Below are positions 1 through 6,420 of a DNA stretch of 7,962 nt, piece after piece. The notes below the pieces were generated by a model. That model was given only the letters and a program-made list of their open reading frames with translations. It searched no databases and was not told the origin of the DNA. Origin of the DNA: Candidatus Rokubacteria bacterium RIFCSPLOWO2_02_FULL_72_37 (GTDB lineage Bacteria > Methylomirabilota > Methylomirabilia > Rokubacteriales > CSP1-6); the NCBI GenBank assembly GCA_001790315.1, contig MGCE01000063.1:690-8651 (forward strand), written 5' to 3'. Numbering within the stretch: the stretch's first letter is position 1; the number at the start of each line of letters is the position of its first letter. Both the position numbers and the translations under genes were made by a program.

Positions 1-723
1 GCCGGCGCGCGAGCCCGTCGCCGCGGCGTGGAGCGCCGCCGCGTACGGGTGGGCGGGCCAGAGCGCGAACTTCGCCTCGATGAACTTGATCGACGACGGT
101 TTCCCGTTCAGGATGCCGGGCTCGAAGATCGTGTGGAAGTCCGTGGCGGAGGGAATGACCCCCCGGCCGATCACCACCGCGAAGACGGCGAGAAGCGCCG
201 CCGTGACGGCGCCGACGGCCAGGCGGGTCGGCGCCCGCCGGAGCGCGCTGCCGGCGACGGCCGTGAGGCACGCGCCCGTGGCGCCGACGAGGACGGCGAA
301 GAGCGCGAGGTGGAGGAGTCCGGCGGCGTAGAAGACCGCATCCCCTCCGTGGGCGACGCCGAGGGCGGCGAGCGCGGGGCCGCCGACGATCGCGAGCGGC
401 CAGGAGGTCAGGAGGAAGGTCTGCACGGCGCGGAGGGCGAAGAGGCCGGGGAGGGGCAGCGGTGCCGCGAGCAGGAAGCCGGTGTCGGCCGCGCGGTAGA
501 AGATCCAGAGGCCCGAGGCCACGTAGCTCACGAGCGACACCAGGAAGATCAGGACCAGGACGCTCTCGAGGAAGTAGAGGGAGAGCGCGAGCCCGGGGAG
601 GCCGAGCCCGCGGAGCGCCCCGAGCCCGCGGCGGAACACGAGGTACTCGCCCGCCATCACCAGGGCGAAGACGCCGACGAAGCCCGCGGCCACGAGCAGC
701 CGCGCGGCCGTGGCGCCGCGCAC
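1..723 (-). CDS. ABC-2-type exporter permease (partial, C-terminus off the left edge)
   Basis: This frame is open from the ATPase gene to the window edge, giving 241 residues from a GTG at 723. It is the membrane partner of the ATPase just upstream. Visible hydrophobic segments lie at about residues 9-30, 46-70, 84-123, 129-158 and 168-188, separated by arginine-rich loops. The stretch AADTGFLLAAPLPLPGLFALR (residues 78-98) resembles the cytosolic 'LLLAAPLP' signature of the putative ABC exporter permeases grouped as ABC_tran_2, and residues 222-226 (WPAHP) fit the conserved region after the fifth helix. Family members usually have about 500 residues, so roughly half is missing. The start is uncertain: the frame is open back to about 840 but offers no ATG, only CTG codons near 759 and this GTG, and the basic residues between suggest a slightly earlier start. 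The substrate cannot be deduced. Confidence 0.8.
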   Translation of the reverse strand, partial: MRGATAARLLVAAGFVGVFALVMAGEYLVFRRGLGALRGLGLPGLALSLYFLESVLVLIFLVSLVSYVASGLWIFYRAADTGFLLAAPLPLPGLFALRAVQTFLLTSWPLAIVGGPALAALGVAHGGDAVFYAAGLLHLALFAVLVGATGACLTAVAGSALRRAPTRLAVGAVTAALLAVFAVVIGRGVIPSATDFHTIFEPGILNGKPSSIKFIEAKFALWPAHPYAAALHAAATGSRAG

Positions 724-760
724 GACTCCGGCGACGGCGCCGGCCCGGCCCAGGAGCAGC

Positions 761-1546
761 CTACGGACGACCCGCCAGGTGGAGATAGAGCTCCTCGAGC
801 GAGGCGCCCTCGGGCGAGCCGTCGGGCGTCGCGCGGCGCCTCAGCGCGTCGAGGTCGCCCTCGGCGGCGAGCCGGCCGTCCCGCAGCAGACCGACGCGGT
901 GACAGACGGCCTCGGCGAAGGAGAGCGTGTGGGTGCAGACGAGGACGGCGCCGCCGTCGGCGGCGAAGGCGCGCAGCAGCTCGCGCGCGCGGATCGCGCT
1001 CTCGGGGTCGAGCCCCACGATGGGCTCGTCGATCACGAGCAGGCGGGGCGCGTGCAGGAGGGCGGCGACCAGCGCGAGCTTCTGCCGGTTGCCGCGCGAG
1101 TAGGTGTCGACCTGCCCGTCGAGGATCGAGGGCAGCCCGCTGAACGTCGCGGCGAGCGTGTCGATCCGCGTCCCGCGGCCGGCGACGGGCACGCCCCACA
1201 GCTCGCCCACCAGGTGGAGGAACTCGCGCCCCGACATGCGCTCGTAGGCGAAGGGCTCGTCGGGGACGTAGCCGAGCCGGCGCTTGGCGCGCTCGGGCTC
1301 GGCGTGCAGGTCGATGCCGTCGATCAGGACGCGCCCCGCCGTGGGGCGGTAGAGGCCGCTGACGAGCTTGACCGTGGTCGTCTTGCCCGAGCCGTTGGGG
1401 CCGATCAGCCCGTAGATCTCGCCGGGCGCGACGGCGAGCGACAGGTCGTCGACCGCCGCGCGCCCGGCGAAGCGTTTCGAGAGGCGCTCGAGCGCCAGGA
1501 GGGGCGGGGCTACTTCGGCTGCTCCCGCTCGAACTTCGTCTTCCAC
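761..1546 (-). CDS. ABC exporter ATP-binding protein (ABC-2 type)
   Basis: This is the nucleotide-binding subunit of an ABC exporter, 261 residues. Walker A is GPNGSGKTT at 49-57. GYVPDEP at 92-98 stands where the Q-loop would be, with Asp replacing Gln. The signature is YSRGNRQK (149-156) instead of LSGGQ. Walker B is LLVIDE (169-174), followed by the D-loop region GLDP, and the switch histidine is H206. The PDEP and SRGNRQK variants are usual in single-domain ATPases paired with ABC-2 permeases, so they do not imply inactivity. The GTG start at 1546 lies 37 bp inside the preceding selenoprotein-like gene, and no good Shine-Dalgarno sequence sits at normal distance, so translation is probably coupled to that gene. 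The permease gene follows directly. The transported substrate is unknown. Confidence 0.93.
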   Translation of the reverse strand: MEDEVRAGAAEVAPPLLALERLSKRFAGRAAVDDLSLAVAPGEIYGLIGPNGSGKTTTVKLVSGLYRPTAGRVLIDGIDLHAEPERAKRRLGYVPDEPFAYERMSGREFLHLVGELWGVPVAGRGTRIDTLAATFSGLPSILDGQVDTYSRGNRQKLALVAALLHAPRLLVIDEPIVGLDPESAIRARELLRAFAADGGAVLVCTHTLSFAEAVCHRVGLLRDGRLAAEGDLDALRRRATPDGSPEGASLEELYLHLAGRP

Positions 1547-1806
1547 TCTTTGTTGAGGTCCTCGGCGCCGGGAATGTACTTGATGGTGCTCCAGCTCGCG
1601 CGCGCCGCGCCGCGCATCGCGTACATCAGCGTCTCGCTGAGCTCGTCCTCGGTGGCGCCGGCTTGCTTCGCAGCCGCGAAGCGTCCGGGCACTCAGGAGG
1701 TGCAGCCGGCGGCGGCCATCGCGGCCAGCGCCACCAGCTGCATCGTCTTCGGGTCGAGCGCGCCCTCACGGTAGTACAGCCCCGCGAACTCCTTCATCGC
1801 TCCCAT
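1510..1806 (-). CDS. AhpD/carboxymuconolactone decarboxylase-like selenoprotein (CTSU motif, in-frame TGA)
   Basis: The reading frame from ATG 1806 has 98 codons and is interrupted only by TGA at 1695-1693 (codon 38). Both sides are clearly one CMD/AhpD-like protein. The N-terminal part (EFAGLYYREGALDPKTMQLV, then an Ala-rich helix) leads into G34-C35-T-S-U38. The part after the TGA (AAKQAGATEDELSETLMYAM) is the normal family continuation. The family's redox motif is CxxC, so the TGA replaces the second, reactive cysteine. The start is well supported: GGAGG at 1818-1814 lies 7 nt upstream of the ATG, whereas the GTG after the TGA (1692) has none. A SECIS-like hairpin follows the TGA. Total length is typical for the family. 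AhpD-like proteins are thiol peroxidases or disulfide reductases, and selenocysteine forms of this fold are known in bacteria. The histidine that follows the motif in mycobacterial AhpD appears replaced by Arg42. Its physiological substrate is unknown. The less likely alternative is a pseudogene or sequencing error. Confidence 0.85.
1655..1695 (-). promoter_or_regulatory. Bacterial SECIS element downstream of the UGA codon
   Basis: Reading the minus strand from the TGA (1695-1693), a perfect 7-bp stem GCTTCGC (1682-1676)/GCGAAGC (1671-1665) encloses the loop GGCT (1675-1672). A lower stem follows after an AC/AAG internal loop: CCGG (1688-1685) with CCGG (1661-1658), a bulged C at 1689, then GUG (1692-1690) with CGC (1657-1655). 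The loop guanines start 18 nt after the UGA, which matches the spacing in E. coli fdhF, where SelB binds a GG(U)-containing apical loop. The hairpin therefore begins at the codon after UGA and carries the conserved loop G expected of bacterial SECIS elements. Pairing was done by eye. Confidence 0.78.
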
Positions 1807-1851
1807 TCGGAGACCTCCATGGTGTGGGGTGGGTGCCGCGCCGCCATTATA
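1807..1851 (-). promoter_or_regulatory. Promoter -10 box and ribosome binding site of the selenoprotein/ABC operon
   Basis: On the minus strand a perfect TATAAT lies at 1851-1846 in otherwise very GC-rich DNA, 39 nt before the ATG at 1806. The start of transcription would be near 1839, giving a leader of about 33 nt. No convincing -35 box is visible at 17 bp (GGCGGG), so an activator or a GC-tolerant sigma factor may be involved. GGAGG (1818-1814) is the Shine-Dalgarno sequence that decides the start of the selenoprotein gene. Confidence 0.5.
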
Positions 1852-1875
1852 GCCGGGGCCGCGAGGCCCCCGCCC

Positions 1876-1950
1876 GATTGGCCGGGCCGCCGTGAGCCAA
1901 TTGGCTGTTGACGATGTACAATTCGTGTCGACAATGGCTGAGTTAGGAGA
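1876..1950 (+). promoter_or_regulatory. Promoter and candidate operator region of the pdxR-pdxST operon
   Basis: TTGACG (1908-1913) and GACAAT (1930-1935), 16 bp apart, form a plausible sigma-70-type promoter. TACAAT (1917-1922) is a second -10-like hexamer. Candidate operator elements are the palindrome GCCAATTGGC (1896-1905), whose half ATTGGC recurs as a direct repeat 23 bp upstream (1877-1882), and an imperfect inverted repeat TTGACGA (1908-1914)/TCGACAA (1928-1934) across the promoter. MocR regulators often bind direct repeats about two helical turns apart, which fits the ATTGGC pair. AGGAG (1945-1949) lies 7 nt before the GTG start at 1957. Confidence 0.5.
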
Positions 1951-1956
1951 CCACTG

Positions 1957-3501
1957 GTGAACCTCCGCCTCGACCGTGACAAGCCCATCCCGCTAGCGCG
2001 CCAGATCCAGGCGCAGCTCGAGCGGCTGATCCGCGAGCGCCTCCTCGTGCCGGGGGCGAAGCTGCCGGCCACCCGCGAGCTGGCCCAGACGCTCGGCGTC
2101 AACCGGGCCACGGTCGCCCTGGCGTACGAGGAGCTGTGCGCGGCCGGCTTCGCGCGGGCGCACGTGGGCCAGGGCACGTTCGTGGCCGACGCGGGGCCGG
2201 TGGGGGCGCGGCCGGGCGGGGCGGCGCCTGCGGCGGCGCCGGGCGCGGGCGAGCGCCCTCCGGCCATGAACTGGTCGGCGCTCTTCTCGCGGAGCGCCCA
2301 GATCATCGGCGCCGAGGAGGCGCGCGCGGCGGCGCCCGCCCGGACCGACGGTCAGGTGATCTCGTTCGCCGGCGGCATGCCCGACAGCGGCCTCTTCCCG
2401 ACCGAGGCCTTTCGCCGCGTGCTGAACCAGGTGATCCGCGAAGAGGGCGAGAGCCTGCTCCAGTACTACCCGGCGGGCGGCTACCCGCCCCTGCGCGCCT
2501 ATCTCTCGACGTACCTCTTGCGCTTCGGGCTCGAGGCGCGTCCCGAGGACATCCTGATCGTCAACGGCTCGCAGCAGGGCTTCGACCTCATCGCGCGCAC
2601 CCTGCTCGATCCCGGCGACGTCGTCGCGATCGAGGAGCCGACGTACCCGCGGGCGCTGCAGGTGTTCCGCTCCTTCGGCGCGCAGCTGGTTCCGGTGCCC
2701 TGGGACGCGGGCGGGCCGCGGGTCGAGGTGCTCGAACGGCTGCTCGAGCGCCAGGCGCCGAAGCTCTTCTACTGCCAGCCATCGGCACACAACCCGACGG
2801 GCCTCGCGATGGCGCCGGAGCGGGCGCGCCGCCTGCTCGCCGCCGCGGCCCGCCACCAGGTGCCGATCGTGGAGGACGGCTTCGACGGCAGCCTGTACTA
2901 CGGCGCGCGCCCGGCGACGCCGCTCAAGGCCGCGGACCGGGGCGAGCTGGTGATCTACATCGGGACCTTCTCGAAAGTGCTGTTCCCCGGGCTGCGCCTG
3001 GGCTGGCTCGTCGGGCCGCAGCCGGTGCTCGAGCGCCTGCAGGCGGCCAAGCAGCTCGCCGACCTGCACACGAGCGCCCTGATCCAGGCCGCGGTGCACC
3101 GCTTCTGCGAGCGCAAGCTCCTCGATCGGCACGTGGCGCGCGCGCGGCGCGAGTACGCGCGCCGGCGCGACCTGCTGCTCGCCGCGCTCCGGCGGCGCAT
3201 GCCGGCCGAGGCGACGTGGACGGAGCCAACGGGCGGCTTCTCGCTGCTGGTGACGCTGCCGCCGGAGCTCGACGCGGAGGAGCTGCTGCCGCAGGCCGCG
3301 CAGCGCGGCGTCGCGTTCACGCCGGGGGCGCCGTTCTTCGTGGACGGGGACGGCGGGCACGCGCTCCGGCTCTCGTTCTCGTCGGTGGCGGCGGGGCGGA
3401 TCGACGAGGGCGTGCGCCGGCTGGCGGAGGCGATCAAGGCGGCGCGGAGCCGCGAGCGCGGCCGCGCGCCCCGCGTGCGCCTCGCCGTGCCGGTGGTCTA
3501 A
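1957..3501 (+). CDS. pdxR: MocR-family PLP-dependent transcriptional regulator, PdxR-like
   Basis: The protein has 514 residues and two parts. An N-terminal GntR-type winged helix (about 8-78; PLARQIQAQLERLIRERLL, then LPATRELAQTLGVNRATV and the wing GQGTFVAD) binds DNA. A 50-residue Ala/Pro/Gly-rich linker leads to a fold-type I aminotransferase domain (about 134-495). PLP-binding features are present: NGSQQ (203-207), HNPTG with N279, D307 in VEDGFD, the Schiff-base lysine K340 in GTFSKVLFPGLRLGW, and carboxylate-binding R471. MocR proteins use this domain to sense PLP. The adjacency to pdxS and pdxT makes PdxR, the regulator of PLP synthesis, the best call. The GTG start has AGGAG 7 nt upstream. 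Unlike the usual divergent arrangement, it is read in the same direction as pdxST, 23 nt upstream, so it probably controls its own promoter. An aminoadipate aminotransferase-like role is less likely because the HTH is intact. Confidence 0.88.
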   Translation: MNLRLDRDKPIPLARQIQAQLERLIRERLLVPGAKLPATRELAQTLGVNRATVALAYEELCAAGFARAHVGQGTFVADAGPVGARPGGAAPAAAPGAGERPPAMNWSALFSRSAQIIGAEEARAAAPARTDGQVISFAGGMPDSGLFPTEAFRRVLNQVIREEGESLLQYYPAGGYPPLRAYLSTYLLRFGLEARPEDILIVNGSQQGFDLIARTLLDPGDVVAIEEPTYPRALQVFRSFGAQLVPVPWDAGGPRVEVLERLLERQAPKLFYCQPSAHNPTGLAMAPERARRLLAAAARHQVPIVEDGFDGSLYYGARPATPLKAADRGELVIYIGTFSKVLFPGLRLGWLVGPQPVLERLQAAKQLADLHTSALIQAAVHRFCERKLLDRHVARARREYARRRDLLLAALRRRMPAEATWTEPTGGFSLLVTLPPELDAEELLPQAAQRGVAFTPGAPFFVDGDGGHALRLSFSSVAAGRIDEGVRRLAEAIKAARSRERGRAPRVRLAVPVV

Positions 3502-3524
3502 ATAAATAAAGGAGACAGCGAACC

Positions 3525-4418
3525 ATGGACACGGACGGACTGAGGATCGCGGACCGCAAGCACATCGGCCTCGCGGAGATGCTCAAGGGCGGGGTCATCA
3601 TGGACGTGACCAACGCCGAGCAGGCGAAGATCGCCGAGGACGCGGGGGCGGCCGCCGTGATGGCGCTCGAGCGGGTGCCGGCCGACATCCGCAAGGACGG
3701 CGGCGTGGCGCGGATGTCGCCGGTGCGGAAGATCAAGGAGATCCAGCAGGCCGTCACGATCCCCGTCATGGCCAAGGCGCGGATCGGCCACTTCGTCGAG
3801 GCGCAAATTCTGGAGGCGCTCGGCGTGGACTACATCGACGAGTCCGAGGTCCTGACGCCCGCGGACGAGCACTTCCACATCGACAAGTTCGCGTTCCGCA
3901 TTCCCTTCGTCTGCGGCGCGCGTGACCTCGGCGAGGCGCTCAGGCGCATCGGCGAGGGCGCGGCGATGATCCGGACCAAGGGCGAGGCGGGCTCGGGGAA
4001 CATCGTGGAGGCCGTGCGCCACATGCGCGCGGTGGTCGGCGGGGTGCGTCGCCTCACGACGCTCCCGCCCGAGGAGCTGATGACCGAGGCCAAGACCCTC
4101 GGGGCGCCGATCGAGCTGGTGCGCTGGGTGGGGAAGGCCGGGAAGCTCCCGGTGCCCAACTTCTCCGCCGGCGGCATCGCGACGCCCGCCGACGCGGCGC
4201 TCATGATGCAGCTCGGGGCCGAGGCGATCTTCGTCGGCTCGGGCATCTTCAAGTCGTCGGACCCGGCCCGGCGCGCGAAGGCGATCGTGCAGGCGACGAC
4301 GCACTTCAAGGACGCGGACGTGCTCGCGCGCGTCAGCGAGGAGCTGGGCGAGGCGATGCCGGGTATCGAGACCTCGAAGCTCGCCGAGAAGGACCTGCTC
4401 CAGACCCGGGGCTGGTAG
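3525..4418 (+). CDS. pdxS: Pyridoxal 5'-phosphate synthase subunit PdxS (Pdx1)
   Basis: This is the synthase subunit of the DXP-independent PLP pathway. It condenses ribose 5-phosphate, glyceraldehyde 3-phosphate and ammonia into PLP in a cytosolic dodecamer. At 297 residues it is full length. The (beta/alpha)8 barrel shows the expected catalytic residues: D27 in VIMDVTNAEQA, K84 in PVMAKARIGH (first Schiff base) and K152 in IRTKGEAGSGNI (second lysine). These equal D24, K81 and K149 of B. subtilis shifted by three. The phosphate-binding GGIATPADAA and FVGSGIFKS loops are also present. AAAGGAG (3508-3514) lies 10 nt before the ATG in an A/T-rich stretch that is unusual for this DNA and should leave the start unstructured. 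pdxT follows after 3 nt. Confidence 0.98.
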   Translation: MDTDGLRIADRKHIGLAEMLKGGVIMDVTNAEQAKIAEDAGAAAVMALERVPADIRKDGGVARMSPVRKIKEIQQAVTIPVMAKARIGHFVEAQILEALGVDYIDESEVLTPADEHFHIDKFAFRIPFVCGARDLGEALRRIGEGAAMIRTKGEAGSGNIVEAVRHMRAVVGGVRRLTTLPPEELMTEAKTLGAPIELVRWVGKAGKLPVPNFSAGGIATPADAALMMQLGAEAIFVGSGIFKSSDPARRAKAIVQATTHFKDADVLARVSEELGEAMPGIETSKLAEKDLLQTRGW

Positions 4419-4421
4419 CGC

Positions 4422-5009
4422 ATGAGGATCGGCGTCCTGGCCCTGCAGGGCGACTTCGCCCTGCACGCCCGCGCGCTCGAGCGATGCGGCGCCGAGGCCG
4501 TCGAGGTGCGGAAGCCCGAGGAGCTCGCGGGGCTCGACGGGCTCGTCGTCCCGGGCGGCGAGTCGACGACGCTCTTGAAGCTCATGGAGGCGTGGGGCTT
4601 CGTGCCCGCGCTCGAGGCGTTCCACGCCGCGGGCCGGCCGATCTTCGGCACGTGCGCGGGCCTGATCGTCCTGGCGCGCGAGGTCGAGAGCCCGCGCCAG
4701 TTCTCCCTCGGGCTCATCGACGTGTCGGTCGAGCGGAACGCCTACGGACGGCAGCGGGAGTCGTTCGAGGCGCGGGGCGAGGCGCGCCTGTGCGGCCGCC
4801 CGACGCCGATCGAGATGGTGTTCATCCGGGCCCCGCGCATCCGGCGGCTCGGGCCCGGGGTCGAGTCGCTGGCCGAGCTGCGGGGCGAGACCGTCATGGC
4901 GCGGCAGGGCACGGTGCTCGTGGCGACGTTCCACCCCGAGCTGACCGACGACCTCGCCGTCCACCGCCACTTCTGCGAGCTGGTCCGCCGTGCGGCGGTG
5001 GCTGCGTGA
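4422..5009 (+). CDS. pdxT: Pyridoxal 5'-phosphate synthase glutaminase subunit PdxT (Pdx2)
   Basis: This is a class I glutamine amidotransferase that hydrolyses glutamine and channels ammonia to PdxS. Its 195 residues are normal for the family. The triad is visible: nucleophile C78 in FGTCAGLIVLA, then H171 and E173 in TFHPEL. PGGEST (44-49) forms the oxyanion region, and the N-terminal IGVLALQGDF is typical. RNAYGRQ (105-111) is the usual PdxT segment. It starts 3 nt after the pdxS stop, as expected for a stoichiometric complex. Its stop codon overlaps the GTG of the next gene by 4 bp (GTGA), so translation is probably coupled. Confidence 0.97.
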   Translation: MRIGVLALQGDFALHARALERCGAEAVEVRKPEELAGLDGLVVPGGESTTLLKLMEAWGFVPALEAFHAAGRPIFGTCAGLIVLAREVESPRQFSLGLIDVSVERNAYGRQRESFEARGEARLCGRPTPIEMVFIRAPRIRRLGPGVESLAELRGETVMARQGTVLVATFHPELTDDLAVHRHFCELVRRAAVAA

Positions 5010-5632
5010 TCTTCCACGACTACTACACGGACGTGCCGCGCGAGGCGATCGACGCCTTCGTCCTGGGCCAGGAGCTGGCGCGGCTCGTGACGGTGGGGGA
5101 GAACGGGACGCCCCACCTGGGGCTCTACCCGTTCGTCTACGAGGGCGGCGCGTTCGAGCTGCACCTGGTCCGCGCCGACGAGCAAGTGGCCGACCTCAGG
5201 ACGCGGCCGCGCTGCGCGCTCGAGGTCGACGAGGTGCTCGGCGTGATCCCGTCCTACTGGGTGCACCCGGAGTACGCCGGCTCCGCGACGGCGTATCATC
5301 GCACGGTGATCTTCGAGTGCCGGGCGAGCCTCGCCGAGGAGCCGGCGGCGGTCGCCGCCCAGCAGGAGAAGCTCCTGGCCCGCTACCAGCCCGAGGGCGG
5401 CTTCCGGGCCGTCGCGCCGTCCGACCCGCTCTACCGGGGGGCGCTCGCGCAACTCGCGGCCGTGCGGCTCGACGTCGAGCGCTGCCGCGCGAAGTTCAAG
5501 CTGGGTCAGAACCGGCCGGTGGAGGCGCGGCGACGCATCATCGCCGAGCTCCGGAAGCGCGGCCGGCCCGGCGACGCGCGGGCCGCCGAGGCGCTCGAAT
5601 GGACCATCGCCCACGGGAGGAACGAGGCATGA
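5006..5632 (+). CDS. PaiB/PPOX-like FMN-binding split-barrel protein
   Basis: The protein has 208 residues from a GTG that overlaps the pdxT stop. The N-terminal half (about 12-110) reads as a split-barrel flavin fold: ELARLVTVGENGTPHLGLYPFV, the strand FELHLVRADEQ, then a VIPSYWVHPEY segment comparable to the SSWY region of PaiB. The C-terminal RAKFKLGQNRP (161-171) followed by EARRRIIAELRKRG matches the 'KLSQNR' tail typical of the PaiB/FMN_bind_2 family, and its length equals that of PaiB. PaiB was described as a regulator of protease and sporulation genes in Bacillus, but most homologues are uncharacterised FMN or haem split-barrel proteins. Its place after pdxST raises the possibility of a role on B6 vitamers similar to pyridoxamine phosphate oxidase, but no PNPOx-specific motif is seen. 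An ATGA overlap joins it to the next gene. Confidence 0.72.
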   Translation: MIFHDYYTDVPREAIDAFVLGQELARLVTVGENGTPHLGLYPFVYEGGAFELHLVRADEQVADLRTRPRCALEVDEVLGVIPSYWVHPEYAGSATAYHRTVIFECRASLAEEPAAVAAQQEKLLARYQPEGGFRAVAPSDPLYRGALAQLAAVRLDVERCRAKFKLGQNRPVEARRRIIAELRKRGRPGDARAAEALEWTIAHGRNEA

Positions 5633-6420
5633 AGGTCGCCGCGAACGGCATCTCGGTGCACTACACGCTCGACGGTCCCGCGGACGCGCCCGTCGTGACG
5701 CTCTCCCACTCGCTCGCGACGACGCTCGCGATGTGGGACCCCCAGATGCCGGCGCTCACCTCCCGGTGGCGAGTGCTCCGTTACGACACCCGCGGCCACG
5801 GCGGGACGGACGCGCCGGCGGGCGCCTACACGCTCGCGCAGCTCGCGGACGACGCGCGCGCGCTGCTCGCGGCGCTCGGCATCGCGAGGACGCACTGGGT
5901 CGGGCTCTCGATGGGCGGGATGATCGGCCAGACGCTCGCGCTCGCAGAGCCGGGGCTCTTCCGGAGCCTCGCGCTCTGCGACACCTCGAGCCGCGTGCCG
6001 CCCGAGGCGCGTGGCGCGTGGCAGGACCGCATCACGACCGCCGAAACGCAGGGGATGGAGCCGCTGGTCGCACCGACGATCGAGCGCTGGTTCACGGCGC
6101 CCTTCCGCACGGCGCGCCCGGAGGTGGTCGACGCGGTGCGGGCGATGATCCGCGGGACGCGCCCGGCGGGCTACGTGGGCTGCTGCCATGCGATCGCGGC
6201 GCTCGACCTCACCGACGCGCTGCCGGCGATCACGCTGCCGACGCTCGTGCTCGTCGGCGCGGACGACCCGGGGACGCCCGTCGCCGCCTCGCAGGCGATC
6301 CAGGCGCGCATCCGGGGCTCGAAGCTCGTCGTGCTCCCGTCGGCGGCGCACCTGTCGAACCTGGAGCAGCCGGAGGCCTTCACACGCGCGCTGACCGAGT
6401 TCCTCGCCGGCGTCGCCTGA
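5629..6420 (+). CDS. Alpha/beta hydrolase, 3-oxoadipate enol-lactonase (PcaD)-like
   Basis: This is a 263-residue cytosolic alpha/beta hydrolase without signal peptide. The nucleophile elbow is GLSMGG with S94, the acid is D213 in VGADDPGTPV, and the base is H241 in PSAAHLSNLEQPEAF. The oxyanion segment LSHSLATTLAMWDPQM (25-40) and RYDTRGHGGTD (51-61) are close to the PcaD-type enol-lactonase pattern, as is the final SNLEQPEAF. No other beta-ketoadipate genes lie here, so the enzyme probably acts on another ester or lactone. Known B6-degradation hydrolases share this fold, but nothing in the sequence points specifically to them. The ATG overlaps the stop of the previous gene (ATGA), and the next gene begins at TGATG, so it is inside one transcription unit. 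Confidence 0.85.
   Translation: MKVAANGISVHYTLDGPADAPVVTLSHSLATTLAMWDPQMPALTSRWRVLRYDTRGHGGTDAPAGAYTLAQLADDARALLAALGIARTHWVGLSMGGMIGQTLALAEPGLFRSLALCDTSSRVPPEARGAWQDRITTAETQGMEPLVAPTIERWFTAPFRTARPEVVDAVRAMIRGTRPAGYVGCCHAIAALDLTDALPAITLPTLVLVGADDPGTPVAASQAIQARIRGSKLVVLPSAAHLSNLEQPEAFTRALTEFLAGVA

Noticed and set aside
28..1143. Long plus-strand open frame of 371 codons
   Set aside because: Its product is almost only Arg, Gly, Glu, Ala and Asp, typical of the antisense of GC-rich genes, and it lies opposite the well-supported permease and ATPase.
1510..1692. A separate 60-residue protein starting at GTG 1692
   Set aside because: It is the C-terminal part of the CMD-like protein without its active-site motif and without a Shine-Dalgarno sequence. 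The start at 1806 with readthrough of TGA explains it better.
1510..1806. Pseudogene of a CMD/AhpD protein broken by a nonsense change
   Set aside because: The stop is precisely at the redox cysteine position, the frame is otherwise intact, and a correctly placed SECIS-like hairpin follows. Decay would not be expected to give all three.
1993..3360. Long minus-strand open frame of 455 codons opposite the MocR gene
   Set aside because: It is a shadow of the regulator, which has all family motifs; the antisense product is an Arg/His/Glu-rich string without domains.
3498..4970. Minus-strand open frame of 490 codons opposite pdxS and pdxT
   Set aside because: It is antisense to two certain enzymes and has no recognisable motif.
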